This document shows positions 1-5,197 of a stretch of DNA of 6,114 bases, piece after piece. The position numbers were made by a program, and so were the translations under genes. The DNA comes from an uncultured Vogesella sp. (lineage in GTDB: Bacteria; Pseudomonadota; Gammaproteobacteria; Burkholderiales; Chromobacteriaceae). Below the pieces are notes generated by a model. The model was not told the origin of the DNA. It made no database searches and saw only the letters and a program-made list of their open reading frames with translations. The DNA lies in contig CAMLGD010000191.1 in assembly GCA_946479405.1 (NCBI GenBank), forward strand, positions 1 to 6,114, in the 5' to 3' direction. How positions within the stretch are numbered: the stretch's first letter is position 1; each line of letters opens with the position of its first letter.

Positions 1-887
1 TTGCCGGTGCCGCCGAGCTGCCGGAGCAGGGCTACCTGTTCGTGCTGGAAGACACTAGCAGCGGCAAGGTGGTGGGGGTGTGCGGCATCGAAGTGGCCGT
101 GGGCCTCGACCAGGCGTTCTGGACCTATCGCATGGATACCTTCGTGCACGCCAGCCGCGAGCTGGGGCTGTGGACGCGCATGGACAAGCTGCACATGTCG
201 CACGGCCTTACCGGCTATTCCGAGCTGTGCACGCTGTTCCTGGACCCGGACTACCGCGTTAACGGCAACGGCTCGCTGCTGTCCAAGGCGCGCTTCATGT
301 TCATCGGCCAGTTCCGCGAACGTTTTGCCGAGCGCATCTGCGCCGAAATGCGCGGCTACTTCGACGACAACGGCGAATCGCCGTTCTGGAAGGCGCTGGG
401 CGCGCACTTCTACCGCATCGATTTCCACGAGGCCGACCGCCTGGTGGCGCTGGGCAAGAAATCCTTCCTGGCCGAGCTGATGCCGCGCTACCCGGTGTAC
501 ATCGACTTCCTGCCGCAGGACGCCCGTGACTGCATCGGCAAGGTGCACAAGGAAACCGAACCGGCGCGCCGCCTGCTGGAAGTGGAAGGCCTGCGCCTGG
601 AGCAGCACGTGGACATCTTCGAAGGTGGCCCGGTGCTGGAAGCACGCATCGACGACCTGCGCGTGATGCGCGACAGCGGCCTGTGCCAGGTGGAAATCGT
701 GGCCGAGGCTGCTGCCGACGCCCCGCGCCAGCTGGTGGCCAACGGCGAGCTGGCCGACTTCCGCGTGATTCTGGCTGCGGCCAACGTGGTGGACGGTGTG
801 GTGCATCTCAGTGCCGAGGAAGCCCGCGCACTGCAGGTGAAAGCCGGCGACAAAGTGCGCGTGATGCTGCAAAACCCGGCCAAATAA
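1..887 (+). CDS. astA: Arginine N-succinyltransferase, C-terminal part (5' end outside window)
   Basis: AstA transfers succinyl from succinyl-CoA to the alpha-amino group of L-arginine, the first step of the cytoplasmic AST arginine-degradation pathway. The reading frame is open from base 3 to the TAA at 885-887, giving 294 residues. Family members are about 340 residues, so roughly the first 45-50 are cut off by the window edge. Seen, in window numbering: YLFVLEDTSSGKVVGVCGIE (11-30), the family block GYSELCTLFLDPDYR (71-85), LLSKARFMF (92-100), AEMRG (114-118), the GESPFWKALGAHF block (124-136), FLAELMPRYPVY (155-166), IGKVH (178-182) and VDIFEGGP (203-210). These are hallmark AstA segments. 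Some bacteria carry two paralogous subunits (AruF/AruG) in tandem; whether a second copy lies upstream cannot be seen. The immediately following astD supports the assignment. Codon use matches astD. Confidence 0.95.
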   Translation, partial: AGAAELPEQGYLFVLEDTSSGKVVGVCGIEVAVGLDQAFWTYRMDTFVHASRELGLWTRMDKLHMSHGLTGYSELCTLFLDPDYRVNGNGSLLSKARFMFIGQFRERFAERICAEMRGYFDDNGESPFWKALGAHFYRIDFHEADRLVALGKKSFLAELMPRYPVYIDFLPQDARDCIGKVHKETEPARRLLEVEGLRLEQHVDIFEGGPVLEARIDDLRVMRDSGLCQVEIVAEAAADAPRQLVANGELADFRVILAAANVVDGVVHLSAEEARALQVKAGDKVRVMLQNPAK

Positions 888-2453
<1,566 letters not shown>

Positions 2454-2483
2454 TGCACTGATTGCTTTCGTTGCTCCTGCTTG

Positions 2484-2508
2484 GGCCCGCCGCGTGCGGG
2501 CCTTTTTT
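2484..2508 (+). terminator. Rho-independent terminator of the ast operon
   Basis: GGCCCGC (2484-2490), a 5-base loop CGCGT, then GCGGGCC (2496-2502) followed directly by six T residues (2503-2508). This is a textbook intrinsic terminator 30 bases after the astD stop codon, marking the end of the operon. Confidence 0.92.
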
Positions 2509-2519
2509 CATGGAGCAGC

Positions 2520-2574
2520 GGATGCGGCTAGCCTTGCGGGCAGCCAGTCTCGCCAACATCCCGGCGGAGCGCCC
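2520..2574 (+). repeat. Flanking direct repeat, left copy
   Basis: 55 bases matching 3309-3363 in the same orientation at 48 of 55 positions by hand alignment, including the shared stretches CCTTGCGGGC and ATCCCGGCGGA. The two copies bracket the inverted pair of structured units. A shorter, more diverged copy begins at 2951. The repeat is far too long and too diverged to be a target-site duplication from a recent insertion; it is more likely a dispersed repeat in its own right. Confidence 0.75.
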
Positions 2575-2581
2575 TACCACC

Positions 2582-2701
2582 GGTAGGTTGGTGTTGAGCT
2601 CGTAGCTCGTAGCCCGGATAAGCGCAGCGCATCCGGGGATGTGCTCTGGTATCCGCTACGCGGATGCTGTTTGAAGTTGCCGGTTCCGCCCGGCGGACGG
2701 G
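2582..2701 (-). repeat. Outer inverted-repeat arm, left (120 bases)
   Basis: This arm is the reverse complement of 3155-3267. Hand alignment gives 9 mismatches over 113 aligned bases (about 92% identity) plus one 7-base insertion here, a tandem GCTCGTA doublet at 2598-2611 that is single in the right arm. Within the arm are small palindromes: CCCGGAT/ATCCGGG (2613-2637) and ATCCGC-TAC-GCGGAT (2651-2665), resembling the 'CGGATAAGCGCAGCGCATCCG' class of dispersed intergenic repeats I recall from proteobacterial genomes. The arm overlaps the base of the 2700-2735 hairpin by two bases. Confidence 0.85.
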
Positions 2702-2735
2702 GTACTTTCTTTTGCTTCGCCAAAAGAAAGTACCC
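2700..2735. repeat. Perfect 15-bp hairpin in copy L
   Basis: GGGTACTTTCTTTTG (2700-2714), loop CTTCGC, and the exact reverse complement (2721-2735). The stem is purine/pyrimidine biased: one strand is nearly all pyrimidine. In copy R the equivalent place holds a different hairpin (3131-3152), so the presence of a hairpin is conserved while its sequence is not. Confidence 0.85.
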
Positions 2736-2768
2736 AAAGAAAAGGCGACCCGACGGCTGCTCGAAACC

Positions 2769-2874
2769 CCGTGCAAAATGGCACGCCCCAGGCGCCGCCG
2801 AACTCGCCGCGCGCTACCGTCGCGCGGCTCAGACATGCGGCGGCTTAACACCCGGGGCGCACCGTTTTGCACGG
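2769..2874 (-). repeat. Nested stem-loop domain of copy L
   Basis: Outer stem 2769-2792 with 2851-2874 (20 of 24 Watson-Crick pairs), middle stem GCCGCCG/CGGCGGC (2794-2800 with 2838-2844), and inner hairpin GCCGCGCG-CTACCGT-CGCGCGGC (2806-2828). Three of the four non-Watson-Crick positions in the outer stem become G-U pairs when read on the minus strand, against one on the plus strand, which favours the minus strand as the structured RNA strand. It corresponds to 3001-3091 in copy R. Confidence 0.8.
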
Positions 2875-2903
2875 CTCGCGCCAACGGGCTTGGGACACAT
2901 CGG

Positions 2904-2962
2904 TTCGGTTCTACAAACCGAAGGGTTGGCCGCATAAGCTTGGCTCAAAGCATGCGGCCAAC
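2904..2962. repeat. Central palindromes between the two units
   Basis: Two adjacent hairpins occupy the middle of the composite element: TTCGGTT/AACCGAA (2904-2910 with 2916-2922), then GTTGGCCGCAT/ATGCGGCCAAC (2925-2935 with 2952-2962). The second stem is extended inward by GCTT/AAGC (2938-2941 with 2948-2951) after a two-base bulge. It contains two copies of the dispersed 9-mer GTTGGCCGC in opposite orientation and sits close to the centre of symmetry of the flanking units. Confidence 0.75.
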
Positions 2963-3000
2963 GTTGTGAGGCGCCAGATTGCCCTACGGGGAGCGCCGGT

Positions 3001-3091
3001 CAAAACGGTGTTCGCCAGGTTTTAAGACGGCAGCTGAGCCGTTTGACGTTAGCAAACGGCGAATTGCCGGCGCCTGGCGAATGCCGTTTTG
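3001..3091 (+). repeat. Nested stem-loop domain of copy R
   Basis: The outer stem 3001-3019 with 3073-3091 has 17 Watson-Crick pairs and two G-U pairs, so all 19 positions pair as plus-strand RNA; on the minus strand the two become C-A mismatches. The inner hairpin GCCGTTTG-ACGTTAG-CAAACGGC (3038-3060) is perfect. Compared with copy L, both stems carry paired substitutions, and the inner loop (CTAACGT versus CTACCGT when read in the same sense) is nearly unchanged. Confidence 0.8.
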
Positions 3092-3130
3092 GGCGGGGTT
3101 TCGCGGACCATTAGGGCGAGCGGGGTCGCG

Positions 3131-3152
3131 AGGGGGCGGCGGCACGCCCCCT
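3131..3152 (+). repeat. 8-bp GC hairpin of copy R
   Basis: AGGGGGCG (3131-3138), loop GCGGCA, CGCCCCCT (3145-3152). It follows GGGTCGC and precedes the end arm, exactly where copy L has its 15-bp hairpin. There is no T-run, so it is not a standard terminator. Confidence 0.7.
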
Positions 3153-3154
3153 GG

Positions 3155-3267
3155 CCCGTGCGCCGGGCGGAACCGGCGACTTCAAACAGCATCCGCGCAG
3201 CGGATACAAGAGCACATCCCCGGATGCGCCGCGCTTATCCGGACTACGAGCTCGACGCTAACCTACC
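3155..3267 (+). repeat. Outer inverted-repeat arm, right (113 bases)
   Basis: Reverse complement of 2582-2701 with 9 mismatches and without the extra 7 bases. It contains the palindromes ATCCGC-GCA-GCGGAT (3191-3205) and a CCGGAT/ATCCGG pair around 3220-3242. The high identity of the arms, against strongly diverged cores, suggests recent duplication or gene conversion of the ends. Confidence 0.85.
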
Positions 3268-3308
3268 TGTGGCAGGGCGAAAGTCCGCTGGTACCGGGCG
3301 TTCCGCCA

Positions 3309-3363
3309 GCATGCGGCCAACCTTGCGGGCCGCCAGCCTCGCCAATATCCCGGCGGATCGCCC
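3309..3363 (+). repeat. Flanking direct repeat, right copy
   Basis: Matches 2520-2574 at 48 of 55 positions. It begins with the 16-mer GCATGCGGCCAACCTT, whose exact reverse complement is found at 4621-4636, and it runs into the hairpin at 3352-3377. Confidence 0.75.
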
Positions 3364-3377
3364 TTCGGGCATCCGCC
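3352..3377 (+). repeat. REP-like hairpin upstream of the GNAT gene
   Basis: GGCGGAT (3352-3358), one bulged C, GCCC (3360-3363), loop TTC, GGGC (3367-3370), ATCCGCC (3371-3377): eleven pairs with a single bulge. It lies about 70 bases before the acetyltransferase start codon. It has no T-run on the plus strand. It could be a REP-type repeat or part of the 5' untranslated region. Confidence 0.6.
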
Positions 3378-3449
3378 CTACTGCGGAACCCTACCGCCAC
3401 TGCCCGCCAGCCGCTATGCTGCCGTCTTTGCCTTTCCCCGAGACTCCCC

Positions 3450-3950
3450 ATGCTGCTACCGCACTATACCCTGCGCACCCCGACCCCCGACGATGCCGAC
3501 GCCTGCTATGCGATTGAAACCAGCGCCTACGAAGGCGACGAGGCGGCTACGCTGGAGAAGATCGCGTTGCGCATCCGCCAGTATCCGGCTGGCTTCATGC
3601 TGCTGGAGATCGATGGCCGCATCGCCGGCTTTATCAACTCCGGCTGCGCCGACCGGGTGGAGCTGTCGGATACCGCGTTCAAGGAGCTGGTGGGGCATCA
3701 CCCGGATGGCCGCCACGTGGTGATCATGTCGGTGGTGGTGCACCCGGACTTCCAGGGCCAGGGTCTGGCGGCGATCCTGCTGCAGAACTTCATCCTGCGC
3801 ATGCGCCGGCTGGGCAAGGAAAGCATCCTGCTGGTGTGCCGGGAGCAGCACATCGCGCTATATGCGCGCTTCGGCTTTGGCTACCTGCAGCCGTCCGCCT
3901 CTGCCTACGGCGGGCATAGCTGGCACGAGATGGTGCTGCAGCTGCGCTGA
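3450..3950 (+). CDS. GNAT-family N-acetyltransferase, arylalkylamine acetyltransferase-like
   Basis: A 166-residue acetyl-CoA-dependent N-acetyltransferase, probably cytoplasmic; the substrate is unknown. One complete GNAT domain is seen: beta strands around residues 50-62 (MLLEIDGRIAGF) and 91-97, the acetyl-CoA pyrophosphate-binding motif in VHPDFQGQGLAAILL (97-111, Q/R-x-x-G-x-G/A form), and LLVCREQHIALYARFGF (127-143), in which Tyr138 is the likely general acid. The C-terminal GGHSWHEM (154-161) resembles the arylalkylamine (AANAT-like) branch. The ATG at 3450 is chosen because the GNAT fold begins within a few residues of it. The frame stays open back to 2979, but that extension reads through repeats and has no homology-like features. 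The ribosome binding site is weak (GAG at 3440-3442). The gene stands alone, downstream of the repeat region. An aromatic-amine or polyamine substrate would be a guess. Confidence 0.88.
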   Translation: MLLPHYTLRTPTPDDADACYAIETSAYEGDEAATLEKIALRIRQYPAGFMLLEIDGRIAGFINSGCADRVELSDTAFKELVGHHPDGRHVVIMSVVVHPDFQGQGLAAILLQNFILRMRRLGKESILLVCREQHIALYARFGFGYLQPSASAYGGHSWHEMVLQLR

Positions 3951-4053
3951 GTGCTATTGAGGCGTCCCGTATCAACCATGAGCACATGGTGTGTTTCTGA
4001 CGCGATAGGCAATGTTTCGCCGGTCCAAACCAAGCTGTGGTTACGAACTATTC

Positions 4054-4061
4054 GGAAGGGG
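4054..4061 (+). promoter_or_regulatory. Ribosome binding site deciding the GTG start at 4068
   Basis: GGAAGGGG ends 6 bases before GTG 4068-4070. The in-frame ATG at 3978 has no purine-rich site at proper distance; its nearest candidate, TTGAGG, lies 15 bases upstream. GTG 4068 is therefore the better start. Confidence 0.65.
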
Positions 4062-4067
4062 TCCGGG

Positions 4068-4574
4068 GTGAAAGTACGCATTGGGCGCTATTTGTTTGGC
4101 ACGACACTCTATGGGCTATGCGCCCCGATTTGGGTCGTCGTGATGATTACGGTGCAGTGGCTTGGTATCGGTAGTGGTTTCAGATGGTTTGGAATCAATT
4201 TATATGGTCAATCGGTAAGCGGGATGCGGCTGTTTGATGGCGCTTATATCGAGTTGATCAATCAGCTTTCCGCGGGAGTATTTCTGGCACCGATTGCCAG
4301 CCTTCTGCTTATTTTTTCAAGCAGGAAGCCTGAACAGCATGCTGCTTACCACCTGTTACTTTCTTTGTTGGCCTTTCTTTTCTTTACCAAGCTAGCTGCT
4401 GGTGGTGTTACGGATGCCAGGCTGTATCACATTTTCGGGGAGTGGGTTGTCGCCGTGGATGCCGGCATACGGACCTTCCCACTGTTTTATTTTTTCTGCA
4501 GCTGTTACTCACTGCTTGTTGCCAGATTGCGGGTGCAAGAACGGCCTGTTTCCACGGGCAAGCCTTCAAGCTAG
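4068..4574 (+). CDS. Four-helix inner-membrane protein of unknown function
   Basis: A 168-residue protein that I do not recognise. From GTG 4068 it has a short basic N-terminus (MKVRIGR) and four hydrophobic segments at about residues 13-33, 66-84, 93-113 and 135-153, followed by a polar tail of about 14 residues. Both ends are predicted on the same side of the membrane. SSRKPEQHAAYH between helices 2 and 3 is a positively charged short loop, probably cytoplasmic. There is no catalytic motif, and no signal peptide beyond the first helix. The DNA is markedly AT-richer than its neighbours: 4261-4320 counts 28 G+C of 60, against well above 60% elsewhere. Codons such as TTT, TTA and ATT are common, which suggests acquisition from another source or a poorly expressed gene. 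It starts 118 bases after the acetyltransferase stop, and no convincing terminator follows it. An alternative ATG at 3978 would add 30 residues. Confidence 0.65.
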   Translation: MKVRIGRYLFGTTLYGLCAPIWVVVMITVQWLGIGSGFRWFGINLYGQSVSGMRLFDGAYIELINQLSAGVFLAPIASLLLIFSSRKPEQHAAYHLLLSLLAFLFFTKLAAGGVTDARLYHIFGEWVVAVDAGIRTFPLFYFFCSCYSLLVARLRVQERPVSTGKPSS

Positions 4575-4620
4575 GGCCGCGTCTGGCCGTGCTTCCCGTA
4601 GGCAGGCTTAGATGCAGTGC

Positions 4621-4636
4621 AAGGTTGGCCGCATGC
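4621..4636 (-). repeat. Inverted copy of a 16-mer from the repeat region
   Basis: AAGGTTGGCCGCATGC is the exact reverse complement of 3309-3324 and contains the dispersed 9-mer GTTGGCCGC. It lies inside a loose GTAGGCA/TGCCTAC inverted repeat (4598-4604 with 4634-4640). A degenerate relative, AAGGTGGCCGCA, follows at 4723-4734. The 224-base gap 4575-4798 otherwise shows only the weak promoter-like box and the hairpin listed below. Confidence 0.6.
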
Positions 4637-4710
4637 CTACTAGCCTTAACTGCGCGTTTGCAGTTGGGCGGCTTCGTACCATGTGGACGTCGGTGCCGGA
4701 TGGTGGTGTC

Positions 4711-4716
4711 TATAGT
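4711..4716 (+). promoter_or_regulatory. Possible -10 box for the 4799 gene
   Basis: TATAGT matches the sigma-70 -10 consensus at five of six positions and lies 82 bases before the next start codon. No good -35 box is found at 16-18 bases upstream (TGGACG at 4684-4689 is too far), so support is weak. Confidence 0.25.
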
Positions 4717-4756
4717 GTGATCAAGGTGGCCGCAGCAACAGGCGGGCTACCGCGGC

Positions 4757-4776
4757 AAGGCGGCGCACGCCGCTTT
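4757..4776 (+). promoter_or_regulatory. Small hairpin in the leader of the 4799 gene
   Basis: AAGGCGGC (4757-4764), loop GCAC, GCCGCTTT (4769-4776): eight pairs including one G-U pair, ending 10 bases before the ribosome binding site. Only three T residues close it, so it is a poor terminator. It may simply be leader structure. Confidence 0.3.
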
Positions 4777-4798
4777 GGCATCAGCTGGAGACACGATC

Positions 4799-5146
4799 AT
4801 GGCCACCACACCGGAACCCGGATTGCTGCACCTGCTGTATCTCTACTTCATTCCCTACTGGCTGTTTCGCGATGTCTCCCACGGCGACGCGCTGCTGCGC
4901 GAGCAGAACTATCGCTACAACCGCGAGCAGCGCAAATACCTGCCGGGCTATCTGCTGAAGTGGGCGATCCTGTGTGCGCTGCTGCTGGCCAGCCACCATC
5001 TGGCCAAGGATCTGGCGCTGCAGGTGCCGGACTGGGAGCAGCTGTTTCACCTCTGGGCGGTGTTGTCCGGTATCAGCTTCTCGGTGGGCTTCGCGCTGAT
5101 GTGGAACATCGTGGTGGCGTGGAGTTTCCTGACCTTCATCCACTGA
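4799..5146 (+). CDS. Small membrane protein of unknown function (115 residues)
   Basis: I do not recognise this family. The ATG at 4799 follows GGAGA (4787-4791) with 7-base spacing, a good ribosome binding site. The protein has a hydrophobic aromatic N-terminal stretch (LLHLLYLYFIPYWLF, residues 9-23), a highly charged and tyrosine-rich segment (about 25-48, RDVSHGDALLREQNYRYN at 24-41), and two clear membrane segments at about 51-68 and 86-112. The last residues, SFLTFIH, leave almost no C-terminal tail. Codon use and GC match the core genes, unlike the preceding membrane protein, so this looks like a native gene. It runs convergently toward the LysR gene, with 50 bases between the stop codons. 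A function as a small membrane accessory protein is possible but unsupported. Confidence 0.75.
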   Translation: MATTPEPGLLHLLYLYFIPYWLFRDVSHGDALLREQNYRYNREQRKYLPGYLLKWAILCALLLASHHLAKDLALQVPDWEQLFHLWAVLSGISFSVGFALMWNIVVAWSFLTFIH

Positions 5147-5164
5147 GCGTGGCGTAGCCATCGC

Positions 5165-5197
5165 AGGGTTGGCCGCAAACGGCCCGCGGCCAACCTT
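5165..5197. terminator. Palindrome between convergent genes, possible bidirectional terminator
   Basis: GGTTGGCCGC (5167-5176), a 9-base loop and GCGGCCAACC (5186-5195), extended by one G-U and one A-T pair to 12 bp. It fills the space between the stop codons of the 4799 gene and the LysR gene and touches the last base of the latter. The position suits a shared terminator, but no T-run follows in either direction. Its arms are the dispersed GTTGGCCGC motif, so it may equally be a REP-like unit. Confidence 0.5.

Larger units (their letters stand above)
2582..2889 (-). repeat. Structured repeat unit, copy L (reads on minus strand)
   Basis: Read on the minus strand from about 2889 down to 2582, this unit contains, in order: a long stem (2874-2851 with 2792-2769) enclosing a 7-bp stem (2844-2838 with 2800-2794) and an 8-bp hairpin (2828-2806); the linker GGGGTTTCG (2770-2762); GGGTCGC (2751-2745); a 15-bp hairpin (2735-2700); and the 120-base end arm. 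Copy R (2980-3267, plus strand) has the same order of parts. It resembles multi-copy intergenic elements containing a 'TACTTTCTTTTGGCGAAGC' block that I recall from beta- and gammaproteobacteria, often mis-annotated as short hypothetical proteins. The inner boundary (near 2889) is approximate. Function is unknown. Confidence 0.75.
2980..3267 (+). repeat. Structured repeat unit, copy R (reads on plus strand)
   Basis: This is the inverted counterpart of copy L with the same order of parts: long stem (3001-3019 with 3073-3091) enclosing an 8-bp hairpin (3038-3060); linker GGGGTTTCG (3095-3103); GGGTCGC (3123-3129); an 8-bp GC-rich hairpin (3131-3152); and the end arm (3155-3267). The core has diverged much more from copy L than the arm has, yet it keeps pairing through compensatory changes. 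The inner boundary near 2980 is approximate. No coding potential is apparent. Confidence 0.75.
2509..3449. other. Gene-free repeat-dense region between astD and the GNAT gene
   Basis: About 940 bases without a believable coding region. Some frames stay open across it (for example 2664-2969 and 2979-3449), but their translations are Arg/Pro/Ala-rich, carry no recognisable domain, and read straight through hairpin arms, which is what GC-rich repeats produce. The space is instead filled by two oppositely oriented structured units, a central palindrome, flanking direct repeats and a REP-like hairpin, each listed separately. No transposase, integrase or RNA gene is visible. Confidence 0.8.

Noticed and set aside
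2664..2969. Open frame of about 100 codons across the repeat region, with a YFLLLRQKKVPKEKAT-like segment
   Set aside because: It reads through the perfect 15-bp hairpin and the nested stems, has Arg/Pro-rich low-complexity composition, and no ribosome binding site at a sensible distance was noted. The covariation is explained by base pairing, not by codons.
2582..3267. Insertion sequence or MITE with terminal inverted repeats
   Set aside because: The arms look like terminal repeats, but there is no transposase, no short target duplication was found beside 2582 or 3267, and the homology continues into the cores. Two inverted copies of one unit is the simpler description.
2979..3449. N-terminal extension of the acetyltransferase by 157 residues
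   Set aside because: The extension encodes repeat arms and low-complexity peptide, while the GNAT domain begins right after the ATG at 3450 and the resulting 166 residues fit the family length.
2509..3449. CRISPR array
   Set aside because: The repeats are few, of different lengths, in both orientations and not evenly spaced. No cas-like gene is present.
3975..3990. ACCATG-AGCA-CATGGT palindrome around the alternative ATG at 3978
   Set aside because: Only 6 bp and no other supporting signal; the nearby GTG start with a good ribosome binding site makes a role in start selection unlikely.
4612..5157. Plus-strand open frame overlapping the 115-residue membrane protein
   Set aside because: It is Ala/Arg/Gly-rich and has no membrane or domain pattern. 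The overlapping frame from 4799 has a proper ribosome binding site and a coherent membrane topology.
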